A stretch of DNA of 64,000 nucleotides from Clavaria fumosa (lineage: Eukaryota > Basidiomycota > Agaricomycetes > Agaricales > Clavariaceae). The stretch lies in assembly GCA_951802425.1 (NCBI GenBank), contig OX637797.1, positions 4,278,001-4,342,000 of the forward strand. Reading direction: 5' to 3'. Below are positions 33,999-45,760 of this stretch, piece after piece (the first letter of the stretch is position 1; every line of letters begins with the position of its first letter). The notes under the pieces are model-generated. The model saw nothing but the letters and a program-made list of their open reading frames with translations, had not been told where the DNA came from and made no database searches. The translations under genes were made by a program, and so were the position numbers.

Positions 33999-36722
33999 CC
34001 AGCAGGTCCCACCTTCTCCTCAACTGCAAAGGGGCCTGCCCTCTTGTTGTCAAGCTTTTTAGAGGGCCGGTCCATCTTCAAGTTTCTGGTATCCAGCCAG
34101 ACCAGATTTCCCTCAGAGTACTCCCAACTTGGGCGTTTCCCCTTACCATAGCGCTTCTTCATTGCTGCCGCTGCTTTCTCCATTGCCTCCTTGGCTGCTC
34201 TTCGGGACTCCGTGAGTTTAGCCATCCACTCATCCACTGCCGGGTTCACCTCAGAAGGTGGGCAGAGCCCCCCATTCCATGGGTGTCATCCATAGTAAAG
34301 GAAGAAAGGTGTCTGTCCTGTCGCAGAGTGCTCATGATTGTTAAGTGCAAACTCAGCAGTCAACAACCACTTGGCCCAATTGTCCTGGAGGTGGTCCACA
34401 TAGGCCCAGAGATAGATCTCCATCTCCTGGTTCGCCCATTCTGTCTGCGCATCAGTTTGCAGATGGAAGGCAGTGCTTGGATTTGCCTTTACCCAGATCA
34501 TGGAGTAGAACTCCTTCATGAAGCAGGACACGAACTGGGACCCCTGGTCACTCACAACCTTGTGGGGGACTCCATGGTCACAAAACACTCGATCCCGGAG
34601 GAGACACGCTGCTCCAAGTCCTGTGAGGTTGGCCCGATTGCTTCGAGCAGTGTCCATTTTGTGAACTTGTCAACAATGACAAGGATGGCATTATGTCCAC
34701 AGGAGAGTGGGAGGGGACCAACTATGTCCCATGAGATCACTGACCAGGGACCATCAGGAACCAGATGGGGGTGCAGTGGGGCAGCACACTTGGTATGGTC
34801 AGGCTTTGTCCGCTGGCATGTCTCACACCCCTGGGCATACCAATCCGCATCTTTCACCATATCTGGCCACCAATAACCCTTTACTAGTGCTGCTCTCAAC
34901 TTCTGGGGCCCAGGGTGTCCAGCAGCAGGGAGGTCATACTCAAACTCCAGGACAGCCTAGGGGGACCCAAGTGACTATTCCCTTTCGCCAGAGTCCAGCA
35001 CCATCTCGTGTCCACTCATCATCAAGCTCCTCCAGCTTCTGTACATGTACCATGCTATTTTTCTGGAGTAGCGTCTCCATTTCTGAAGTGAATGACACAT
35101 GGACTTCTGTTTCCAGGAAAACCTGCACCGGTGCATCCTCCTCCACCATCTCTCCATAGTCCGGTCTCTGGGAGAGTGCATCCACCTTTGTATTCGACTT
35201 GCCAGTGTGATACTTTATCTCAAAGTCAAAGCACTGGAGCTCCCCAACCCAACGGACCTGTCTCGGTTTCAACTTCTGGGGCTTCTGGAAGTACTGGAGG
35301 TTTGCATGGTCTGTCCAGATCTCAATTGTCTCATCTGCTCCAATGAGGTATGCCTGCCACTCACAAAGTGCCTGAATCACAGCCAAGAACTCCTTGTCGT
35401 ACACATTGTAGTTCTTCTCAGCTGCAGTGAGGGCCTTGGAGATATAGTCAACAACTCTCCAGGTTATCTGTCTGCTGCTGCGAGAGCACTCCACCAGTCA
35501 CCAGGTTACTTGCATCTGTCTCTACCTTCCATTTCCCTTTGTCCTGAGGCAGAGCCAAGACTGGGGCTGATATGAGTGCCTGACAGAGATCTTGGAAGGC
35601 TGCTTCCTCCTCCTCCTCCCATTTCCAAGGAACATTCCCAGTCAGCTGGAAGGGTGGCTTGGCCCAGGCAGAAAGGTTCGGGATGTGCCAGCAGAGGTAG
35701 TTCAACATCCCATTGAACTTCTGGACATCTTTCACATTTCTAGGACGTGGCCAATCTTGGACTGCTGCACCCTTTGCTGGGTCATGCTCTAGCCAGTTGT
35801 GAGAGATCTTCATCCCCAGGAAGATGATCTCACTCTTCTCAAACTCACATTTACTGAGTTTGAGACACAACCCATTCTCTCCAAACTTCCTCAAGACCCA
35901 ATCCATCCAATACTGGTGTGTTGCCAAATCCTCTGCAAACACAATCACATCATCCACATATGCCCAGACATGTCCTCCTGCAATCTCCTCCCTCAACACA
36001 TGATTCATGAAGCGCTGGAAGGTGGCAGGTGCATTCTGCAGTCCAAACCACATGACAGCTGGTTCAAAGAGTCCACGGGGTGTCAGGAAGGTGCAGCAGT
36101 GCTGGTGCTCAGGCCAGACCTGCATAGATGGGAAACCTCCCTTCGCATCAATCTTAGAGTAGATCAATGCTCCTTTAAGCACATCCACTGTGTCTCGGAT
36201 GCGGGGGAGGGGGTACTTGTCCTTGATCAAGTGTGCATTCAGCCTCAAGTAGTCGATGATCAGCCACAGCTTGAGCTTGTCCTTCTCATGTTTGAAGAAG
36301 AAGGGGCTGGCATATGGGGATTTCGAGGGCTGGATTCATCCTGAAGCGAGCTGCTCATCCACCCAACGGTTCATCTCCACCATCTCCTGCCGTGTCAAAG
36401 AATACAGCTTGGAGGAGAGGTGCTCAGAGTCCTTTTTGAACTCAAACTTAATATCGAAGTCCGGTCGGGAATGGGGAAGTTCATTCCACTTCACTTCACT
36501 GAAAACTGAAGGGTAGCAGCTGGGCCAATCAGGGGTAGGGCCAGAGTTGGGAAAACGGGTGTCTGAAATACTCGCAGATGCAAGGGTACTCGTTTTCCAG
36601 GGTGCAGGGGCTCGAGGGGATGGGGAACACTGTGGGGGGCAGCAGGTAAGGCTCAGCTCTGCCTTCTGCCAGTCAATATCCAAGTTATGCCACTTGAGCC
36701 AGTCATGCCCCAGGATGACCTT
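33999..36722 (-). pseudogene. Gypsy A pol: RT, RNase H, integrase (decayed)
   Basis: From right to left: the pre-RT linker with GHDWLKWHN and the RT N-terminus; RT core KDKYPLPRI, FGLQNAPATFQ and AYVDDVIVF; RNase H DASN, YDKEFLAV, WTDHANL and GKSNTKVDALSQR; the integrase zinc region CETCQRTKPDH; catalytic positions SWDIVGP, SDQGSQF and QTEWANQEM; then the integrase tail. Interruptions include a TGA at 36336, where SGRIQPSKSPYASP is expected, and frameshifts near 35470, 34920 and 34600. It belongs to the chromodomain-bearing Gypsy clade and is continued by the fragments at 31396 and 46382. Confidence 0.92.
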
Positions 36723-37356
36723 GTGGGATCACCCCCTTCAGCACACCCACCCCCTATCCAAAAGGCCCAGCCGATTTTGACTGATGCCCTTTTTATGGGC
36801 CCAGCCGATCGTCGGCCGAGATATAGCTTTATAGGCTTGGCCGATCAACTTGATATACCAAAATCCTGCCAGGCATACAGGGATCCCATGGTAATGATGA
36901 TACCCTTTCAAAAGGGCTGGCTGACACCCATTTTAGGAACCAGTGTAGAGGGTCTGAAGCACCCTATTCAAACATTTCTCTCACTTACATGACAAATTAG
37001 ATCAAAAAAGCTGGGGATAAAGCATATGCACAAGATTAGGAAGCAAAGATCAGATGTGCTATTTGATAGACATGTATATTACAAGGTCATCTGCATCATT
37101 TGAGACTCCTTATCATCTGAGACTCCTCCATGACAACTTAACATAGTTGGGTGAGATGAAAACCAATATGACTTCCAATAGGTCCTCAAAGGGTAGAAGC
37201 AAATGTACCAATCAAATATGCAATGGAGCCATTATAAACTAGAGTGAAATGTGGTTGTCAACTGAGTCAGGATATTCTTTGGAAAAGGATGGGCCTTAAT
37301 ATCCTTTCTGAAGAGTATTCAAATCCACTTTGAATATGTGTTCTAAAGGAGAATGT

Positions 37357-37745
37357 ATTGTTATTGTTCAAATATTCTTGCAATGTAGAAGTTGTGCATG
37401 TGAGTCTGTTATCACACCTTGTGATTATATCATTCTGTGGCTGTGCCCGGAATCCCGGGTGTGACAGTCACACTGTGACCAACTCTGCATATTAGTATTG
37501 TTCAGATATCCTTGCATTGTAGAAGTTGTGCATGTGAGTCTGTTATCTCACCTTGGGATTATATCATTTTGTGGCTGTGCCCGGGATCCCAGGTGTGACA
37601 GTCACACTGTGACCAACTCTGCATATTAGTATTGCTCAGATATTCTTGCATTGTAGAAGTTGTGCATGTGAGTCTGTCATCTCACCTTGGGATTATATCA
37701 TTTTGTGGCTGTGCCCGGGATCCCGGGTGTGACAGTCACACTGTG
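37357..37745. repeat. 137-bp tandem repeat, three units (left arm)
   Basis: Each unit runs from TATTGTTCAGATATCC through GTGGCTGTGCCCGGGATCCC to GTGTGACAGTCACACTGTGA. Units contain the palindromes CCCGGGATCCCGGG and GTCACACTGTGAC. Confidence 0.85.
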
Positions 37746-38184
37746 ACCACAACTCTGGATCTGCAACTCATATCCATAACTACCAGGGCAGGGCAAGTAC
37801 AATGATTGGACAGAGGGGAACAAGGTGTGAAGACATGTTCAGAGAAGGAAGGACTACTGTATCTGTAACTACAAGGGCACAACAAGAACATATCCAAGGC
37901 TGGGGAAGGCATCTCAGAGAGGGTGATGAGTGTTGAGAAGGGGTGGTGTCAGCACTGACAGAGCCATCACACTCAAACATTCTTTCATTTACTTGTGTCT
38001 ATAGTAGTCTCTTTGTGTTTACCTGCCCTCCTCTCCTTGTATTTACCTACCAGTTTCTACATCATATACACCCTGGGGCTCTTGAGCATGAGCCAGGGAT
38101 CACTTTATGACTTATTGCACATGGACAGCAGAACATAGGATGATTTGACACTTGAGATTATTTGAAAGGATGCTGCTGGCCCAC

Positions 38185-38202
38185 TTAGGGTTAGGGTTAG
38201 GG
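38185..38202 (+). repeat. Interstitial telomere-like (TTAGGG)3, left arm
   Basis: Exactly three TTAGGG units, the canonical telomere repeat of most fungi, inside the palindrome arm. Mirrored at 44768-44785. Confidence 0.85.
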
Positions 38203-38941
38203 CAGATAAACTGCAATAGATTCAGCAATAGATTCAGGGTGATCTCTTATACCATATTCATTTGTCAAAGCTAATCCACAAGTACAAATTAATTACAACA
38301 AATCAAAAGAAAAACATGTCTGGCATTTACATCAGAGGATGGGTGGCCAAATCCACCTCCGACAAGCCATTCATATGATAATATGTGCTTCATTGCAAAG
38401 GGGGCACTGCAATCTAGGCAAGCCCCACTTCACCAAAGCAAGAGTCCCCAGTCTCAAGTAGATAAGATGATCTGTAAGAAACTAGGGTGGGAGGACGCTA
38501 ACCACATGGCAGTCAGCAGTCCATCCCAGAGCCCATATGGCAACCCCAAGGTATGAGCAGCAGATAGCACAAAAAAACTTACAAAGATGGGGTTGGGGGA
38601 GGTTGTCTTGCATAATAGACCACACTCACATCCTTGGCCCATTTGGCCACCCCAGGTGCAGGTATGAATGAGGGTTGGTTGGGGCCAGCCTGCATATAAG
38701 CTGCCACCAAACCAAAAGGCCCATATGGCCACCCTCTTCACATAACATTCTGAAAAGCAACATCAACGAGCACCATACCAGTAAAAAGTGTGAATAGTAA
38801 TAAAACCCACATACCTCTGCAGGTGTCAAGCTCATACAGACACCTGAAGGCAGACAAGAGCAGCATTCCCTGTATGGCACTGCAGTTGCCACACAGAGAA
38901 TGCTGCCCTTGTCTGCCACAAACCATAAGGTGGACATGGCA

Positions 38942-40515
38942 GCACAGGAAGGGCGGTGGGCAGCAGGGCAGCAGGCAGGGCAGCAGGTGGGCAGGGCGGG
39001 GCAGCAGGTGGGCAGGCGAGGCAGCGGGTGGGCAGGCGGGGCAGCGGGCAGGCAGGCGAGGGAGCGGGTGGGCAGGCGGGGCAGCGGGCAGGCGGGGTGG
39101 GGCAGCGGGCAGGCAGGGCGGGGCAGCGGGCGGGCGGGGCAGCAGGTGGGAAGGCAGGGCTGCGGGCAGGGCGGGGTTGCAGGCGTGCAGGCGGGGCTGC
39201 AGGAGGGCAGGGCGGGGCAGGGCGGGGCAGGGCGGGGCGGCGGGTGGGCAGGGCTGCGGGGCTGCGAGGCAGCAGGTGGGCAGGCAGGGCTGCGGGCAGG
39301 GCGGGGCAGGGCAGCGGGCAGGCAGGGCACGGCAGCAGGCAGGCAGGGCGGGGCAGCGGGCAGGCAGGGCGGGGCAGCGGGCAGGCAGGGCGGGGCAGCG
39401 GGCAGACAGGCAAGGCAGCGGGCGGGCAGGGCGGGGCTGCCAGGCAGCGGGCAGGCAGGGCGGGGCAGCGGGTAGGAAGGCGGGGCAGCGGGTGGGCAGG
39501 CGGGGCTGCGGGTGGGCAGGCAGGGCTGCGGGCAGGGCGGGGTTGCGGGCGAGCAGGCGGGGCAGCGGCCAGGCAGGGCGGGGCAGCAGGCAGCAGGCAG
39601 GCAGGGCAGCGGGTGGGCAGCGGGTGGGCAGCGGGTGGGCAGCGGGTGAGCAGTGCGGGCCAGCGGGCCAGCAGGCAGGCGGGGCAGCGGGCAGGCGGGG
39701 CAACGGGTGTAGAGGCGGGGCAGCGGGCGGGCAGGCGGGGCTGCAGGAGGACAGGGCGGGGCAGCGGGCGGGCAGGCGGGGCTGCAGGAGGGCAGGGCGG
39801 GGCAGGGCGGGGCGGCGGGTGGGCAGGGCTGCGGGGCTGCGAGGCAGCGGGCAGGCAGGCAAGTCAGTGGGCGGGCAGGGCGGGGCTGCGAGGCAGCGGG
39901 CAAGCAGGGCGGGGCAGCGGGCAGCAGGCAGGCAGGGCAGCGGGTGGGCAGCGGCTGGGCTGCGGGTGGGCAGGCAGGGCTGCGAGCAGGGCGGGGTTGC
40001 GGGCGAGCAGGCGGGGCAGGGCGGGGCGGCGGGTGGGCAGGGCTGCGAGGCTGCGGGTGGGCAGGCGGGGCTGCGGGCGAGCAGGCGGGGCAGCGGGCGG
40101 GCAGGCGGGGCTGCAGGAGGGCAGGCGGGACTGCAGGAGGGCAGGCGGGGCTGCAGGAGGGCAGGGCGGGGCGGCGGGTGGGCAGGGCTGCGGGGCTGCG
40201 AGGCAGCGGGTGGGCAGGCAGGGCTGCGGGCAGGGCGGGGTTGCAGGCGAGCAGGCAGGGCGGGGCAGCGGGCAGCAGGCAGGCAGGGCAGCGGGTGGGC
40301 AGCGGGTGGGCAGCGGGTGGGCAGTGCGGGCCAGCGGGCCAGCAGGCAGGCGGGGCAGCGGGCAGGCGGGGCAACGGGTGTAGAGGCGGGGCAGCGGGCG
40401 GGCAGGCGGGGCTGCAGGAGGGCAGGGCGGGGCAGCGGGCGGGTAGGCGGGGCTGCAGGAGGGCAGGGCGGGGCGGCGGGTGGGCAGGGCTGCGGGGCTG
40501 CGAGGCAGCGGATGG
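38942..40515. repeat. GC-rich minisatellite (left arm)
   Basis: About 1.57 kb built from GGGGCAGCGGGCAGGCAGGGC-like 20-24 bp variants. It is very G-rich on the plus strand and keeps many CpGs, unlike its flanks. Frames of 200-640 codons open on both strands because the repeat lacks stops; they translate to Pro/Ala/Arg or Gly/Arg/Ala strings and are not genes. Confidence 0.88.
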
Positions 40516-40857
40516 GCAGGTGCAGCAGAGGATGTTCCACCATGTTTGTTTGGTGCTCACTGTTTAAAGTGTTTCAACATTTGGCTCTGTTTGTTCATGT
40601 TGATATGTCATGTGACTCTGCCCAATGACACAATCACAAGCCTTTTCTTGGCCCTGTACTCAGGCCAGGCTAGAATGGGAGGATTTTATGTACTAGGTTC
40701 TATATGATGTGATAAGCTAGAGTCTAGATGTGGGTGCCAAGAGAGGATGATACAAACAAAGGCCCAGAGCTGCTTTTGGTAAGCTGCTATGACTGTGGGA
40801 AGAAAATTGCATGGCTTGCAAAATATGACTTTTTATACACCAAAAAATCAGCAAAAA

Positions 40858-41193
40858 TCAGGAGATTCTGAATCTGGATACCTCACATTTGTACCTGCCT
40901 TGGTTCAGTGTCAATTCGCAAAATACACATAAAATATTCATTTTCCACAATTCTGCAGTACTCTGCAGTACTCTGGCTTGAAAATGGTTAGTGGAGGATA
41001 CACACATTACCTGTAGACATATGGGGAGGGTGTAGATTAGTTTAACAACCCACCCACGATCTCTGTCACCTCCCTGGAATCCATTACTAGGAATTAGGGT
41101 TATTGGCCTGGGAGCATGGCTATTTGTTATATTGCAAATTCCAGCCATCAGACTACACCCTATGACATCTAATACAATCATACACAAGCCCAT
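40858..41193 (-). other. 111-codon open frame duplicated in both palindrome arms
   Basis: A frame starting at ATG (MGLCMIVLDVIGCSL) occurs identically at 41644-41979 on the plus strand, next to the centre of the palindrome. It has no recognised domain. Identity between copies follows from arm identity, so it is not evidence of selection. Listed only because it is the longest non-repetitive frame in the element. Confidence 0.25.
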
Positions 41194-42305
41194 AATATTT
41201 GGTGCAGAACTACAGATTCCCCATGTCTATTTTCCCAAAATTCTCAAAATCTCTCCCCAGATAGCCCCCTTTGTCAAATCACATATTCCTGTTAGCAAAT
41301 AGTTCACAATGTGTACATGAAGACATGTTCAAAGTTTGGTGAAGTTGGGCCAAGTTCTCAGGAAGATAGCTCAGAATGAGACTTTTGGGAGACTGTCAAG
41401 GTCTTCCTTATCCTCGCCTTCATCTTTGACTTCACTTTAGACTGTCCTCCAGAAGACATATTCTGGGCTATCTTCCTGAGAACTTGGCCCAACTTCACCA
41501 AACTTTGAACATGTCTTCATGTACACATTGTGAACTATTTGCTAACAGGAATATGTGATTTGACAAAGGGGGCTATCTGGGGAGAGATTTTGAGAATTTT
41601 GGGAAAATAGACATGGGGAATCTGTAGTTCTGCACCAAATATTATGGGCTTGTGTATGATTGTATTAGATGTCATAGGGTGTAGTCTGATGGCTGGAATT
41701 TGCAATATAACAAATAGCCATGCTCCCAGGCCAATAACCCTAATTCCTAGTAATGGATTCCAGGGAGGTGACAGAGATCGTGGGTGGGTTGTTAAACTAA
41801 TCTACACCCTCCCCATATGTCTACAGGTAATGTGTGTATCCTCCACTAACCATTTTCAAGCCAGAGTACTGCAGAGTACTGCAGAATTGTGGAAAATGAA
41901 TATTTTATGTGTATTTTGCGAATTGACACTGAACCAAGGCAGGTACAAATGTGAGGTATCCAGATTCAGAATCTCCTGATTTTTGCTGATTTTTTGGTGT
42001 ATAAAAAGTCATATTTTGCAAGCCATGCAATTTTCTTCCCACAGTCATAGCAGCTTACCAAAAGCAGCTCTGGGCCTTTGTTTGTATCATCCTCTCTTGG
42101 CACCCACATCTAGACTCTAGCTTATCACATCATATAGAACCTAGTACATAAAATCCTCCCATTCTAGCCTGGCCTGAGTACAGGGCCAAGAAAAGGCTTG
42201 TGATTGTGTCATTGGGCAGAGTCACATGACATATCAACATGAACAAACAGAGCCAAATGTTGAAACACTTTAAACAGTGAGCACCAAACAAACATGGTGG
42301 AACAT

Positions 42306-44030
42306 CCTCTGCTGCACCTGCCCATCCGCTGCCTCGCAGCCCCGTTGCCCCACCACCCCGCTTTCCTGGCATCCCGCCCTCCCCTCCTGCCAAGCTGCCC
42401 CTGCTCCGCTGCCCCGCTGCCCGCCACCCTGCTGCCCTGACGCCTCACTCCGCTGCCTCGCAGCCCCGCCTGCCCCACCCTGCCCACCCGCTGCCTCGCC
42501 TGCCTGCCCGCAGCCCCGCCTGCCCACCGGCTGCCCCTCCTGCCCACCCGCTGCCTCGCAGCCCCGCCCTGCCCTGCCCTGCCCTCCTGCAGCCCTGCCT
42601 GCCCGCCCGCAGCCCCGCAGCCCCGCAGCCCCGCCCACCCGCTGCCTCGCAGCCCCGCAGCCCTGCCCACCCGCTGCCTCGCAGCCCCGCAGCCCTGCCC
42701 ACCCGCTGCCTCGCAGCCCCGCAGCCCTGCCCACCCGCTGCCTCGCAGCCCCGCAGCCCTGCCCACCCGCTGCCTCGCAGCCCCGCAGCCCTGCCCACCC
42801 GCTGCCCCGCCCTGCCCTGCCATGCCCTCCTGCAGCCCCGCCTGCCTGCCCGCTGCCCCGCCCTGCCCTCCTGCAGCCCTGCCTGGCCGCCCGCTGCCCC
42901 GCCTCTACACCCATTGCCCCGCCTGCTCGCTGCCCCGCCTGCCTGCTGGCCCGCTGGCCCGCACTGCCCACTCGCTGCCCACCCGCTGCCCACCCGCTGC
43001 CCTGCCTGCCTGCTGCCTGCTGCCCTGCCCTGCCTGGCCGCTGCCCCGCCTGCTCGCCCGCAACCCCGCCCTGCCCGCAGCCCTGCCTGCCCACCCGCAG
43101 CCCCGCCTGCCCACCGGCAGCCCCGCCTTCCCACCCGCTGCCCCGCCCTGCCGCCCGCTGCCTTGCCTGCCTGCCCGCTGCCCCGCCCTGCCTGCCCGCT
43201 GCCCCGCCCTGCCTGCCCGCTGCCCCGCCTTCCTACCTGCTGCCCCGCCCTGCCTGCCCGCTGCCTCGCAGCCCCGCCCTGCCCACCCGTTGCCTTGCCT
43301 GTCTGCCCGCTGCCCCGCCCTGCCTGCCTGCTGCCCTGCCCTGCCTGTCCACTGCCCTGCCCCGCCTGCCCGCTGCCCCGCCTGCCCACCCGCTGCCTCG
43401 CCTGCCTGCCTGCTGCCCCGCCCCGCCTGCCCGCTGCCCCGCCCCGCCTGCCCACTGGCAGCCCCGCCTTCCCACCCGCTGCCCCGCCCTGCCGCCCGCT
43501 GCCTTGCCTGCCTGCCCGCTGCCCCGCCTGCCCGCTGCCCCGCCCTGCCTGCCCGCTGCCCTGCCTGCCCACACGCAGCCTCGCCTGCCTGCCCGCTGCC
43601 CGCTGCCCACTGCCCTGCCCTCCTGCAGCCCCGCCTGCCCGCCCGCTGCCCCGCCCTGCCTGGCCGCTGCCCCGCCTGCTCGCCCGCAACCCCACCCTGC
43701 CCGCAGCCCTGCCTGCCCACCCGCAGCCCTGCCTGCCTCCTGCCCACTGCCCCGCCCTGCCTGCCCGCTGCCTCGCAGCCCCACCGCCCTGCCCTCCTGC
43801 AGCCCCGCCTGCTCGCCCGCAACCCCGCCCTGCCCGCAGCCCTGCCTGCCCACCCGCAGCCCTGCCTGCCCACCGGCTGCCCCGCCTTCCCACCCGCTGC
43901 CCCGCCCTGCCGCCAGTTGCCTTGCCTGCCTGCCCGCTGCCCCACCCTGCCTGCCCACTGCCCCGCCCTGCTGCCAGTTGCCCCACCTGCTGCCCCACTG
44001 CCCCGCCTGCCCACCGCCCTTCCTGTGCTG
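42306..44030. repeat. GC-rich minisatellite (right arm)
   Basis: C-rich counterpart of 38942-40515, ~1.72 kb, with a different arrangement of variant units although the sequence on each side is nearly identical between arms. Confidence 0.88.
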
Positions 44031-44228
44031 CCATGTCCACCTTATGGTTTGTGGCAGACAAGGGCAGCATTCTCTGTGTGGCAACTGCAGTGCCATATAG
44101 GGAATGCTGCTCTTGTCTGCCTTCAGGTGTCTGTATGAGCTTGACACCTGCAGAGGTATGTGGGTTTTATTACTATTCACACTTTTTACTGGTATGGTGC
44201 TCATTGATGTTGCTTTTCAGAATGTTAT

Positions 44229-44516
44229 GTGAAGAGGGTGGCCATATGGGCCTTTTGGTTTGGTGGCAGCTTATATGCAGGCTGGCCCCAACCAACCCTC
44301 ATTCATACCTGCACCTGGGGTGGCCAAATGGGCCAAGGATGTGAGTGTGGTCTATTATGCAAGACAACCTCCCCCAACCCCATCTTTGTAAGTTTTTTTG
44401 TGCTATCTGCTGCTCATACCTTGGGGTTGCCATATGGGCTCTGGGATGGACTGCTGACTGCCATGTGGTTAGCGTCCTCCCACCCTAGTTTCTTACAGAT
44501 CATCTTATCTACTTGA
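44229..44516 (+). other. 95-codon open frame duplicated in both palindrome arms
   Basis: A frame beginning MKRVAIWAFWFGGSLY occurs identically at 38454-38741 on the minus strand. It is hydrophobic/cysteine-rich with no known family. Coding status is doubtful. Confidence 0.2.
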
Positions 44517-44767
44517 GACTGGGGACTCTTGCTTTGGTGAAGTGGGGCTTGCCTAGATTGCAGTGCCCCCTTTGCAATGAAGCACATATTATCATATGAA
44601 TGGCTTGTCGGAGGTGGATTTGGCCACCCATCCTCTGATGTAAATGCCAGACATGTTTTTCTTTTGATTTGTTGTAATTAATTTGTACTTGTGGATTAGC
44701 TTTGACAAATGAATATGGTATAAGAGATCACCCTGAATCTATTGCTGAATCTATTGCAGTTTATCTG

Positions 44768-44785
44768 CCCTAACCCTAACCCTAA
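44768..44785 (-). repeat. Interstitial telomere-like (TTAGGG)3, right arm
   Basis: CCCTAA three times, the complement of the left-arm tract. Confidence 0.85.
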
Positions 44786-45214
44786 GTGGGCCAGCAGCAT
44801 CCTTTCAAATAATCTCAAGTGTCAAATCATCCTATGTTCTGCTGTCCATGTGCAATAAGTCATAAAGTGATCCCTGGCTCATGCTCAAGAGCCCCAGGGT
44901 GTATATGATGTAGAAACTGGTAGGTAAATACAAGGAGAGGAGGGCAGGTAAACACAAAGAGACTACTATAGACACAAGTAAATGAAAGAATGTTTGAGTG
45001 TGATGGCTCTGTCAGTGCTGACACCACCCCTTCTCAACACTCATCACCCTCTCTGAGATGCCTTCCCCAGCCTTGGATATGTTCTTGTTGTGCCCTTGTA
45101 GTTACAGATACAGTAGTCCTTCCTTCTCTGAACATGTCTTCACACCTTGTTCCCCTCTGTCCAATCATTGTACTTGCCCTGCCCTGGTAGTTATGGATAT
45201 GAGTTGCAGATCCA

Positions 45215-45760
45215 GAGTTGTGGTCACAGTGTGACTGTCACACCCGGGATCCCGGGCACAGCCACAAAATGATATAATCCCAAGGTGAGATGACAGACTC
45301 ACATGCACAACTTCTACAATGCAAGAATATCTGAGCAATACTAATATGCAGAGTTGGTCACAGTGTGACTGTCACACCTGGGATCCCGGGCACAGCCACA
45401 AAATGATATAATCCCAAGGTGAGATAACAGACTCACATGCACAACTTCTACAATGCAAGGATATCTGAACAATACTAATATGCAGAGTTGGTCACAGTGT
45501 GACTGTCACACCCGGGATTCCGGGCACAGCCACAGAATGATATAATCACAAGGTGTGATAACAGACTCACATGCACAACTTCTACAATGCAAGGATATCT
45601 GAACAATACTAATATGCAGAGTTGGTCACAGTGTGACTGTCACACCCGGGATTCCGGGCACAGCCACAGAATGATATAATCACAAGGTGTGATAACAGAC
45701 TCACATGCACAACTTCTACATTGCAAGAATATTTGAACAATAACAATACATTCTCCTTTA
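45215..45760. repeat. 137-bp tandem repeat, four units (right arm)
   Basis: Reverse-complement counterpart of 37357-37745 with one extra unit, so unit number changed after the palindrome formed or by unequal exchange within an arm. Confidence 0.85.

Larger units (their letters stand above)
36730..41370. repeat. Left arm of giant palindrome
   Basis: Reverse complement of 41467-46374. Outside the tandem-repeat tracts the two arms appear almost identical over kilobases. Near its outer end, GGCCCAGCCGAT, GCCGATCGTCGGC and GGCTTGGCCGATC recur within 80 bp and could be subterminal binding repeats. Confidence 0.92.

Noticed and set aside
38185..38202. TTAGGG tract as evidence of a chromosome end
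   Set aside because: Only three units, interstitial, mirrored in the other arm and surrounded by transposon sequence.
38626..44344. Very long open frames (up to ~640 codons) on both strands encoding Pro/Ala/Cys/Arg or Gly/Arg/Ala-rich proteins
   Set aside because: They arise from the GC-rich minisatellite, which lacks stop codons in all frames. Several frames are open at once, there is no domain and no consistent start, and unit order differs between arms.
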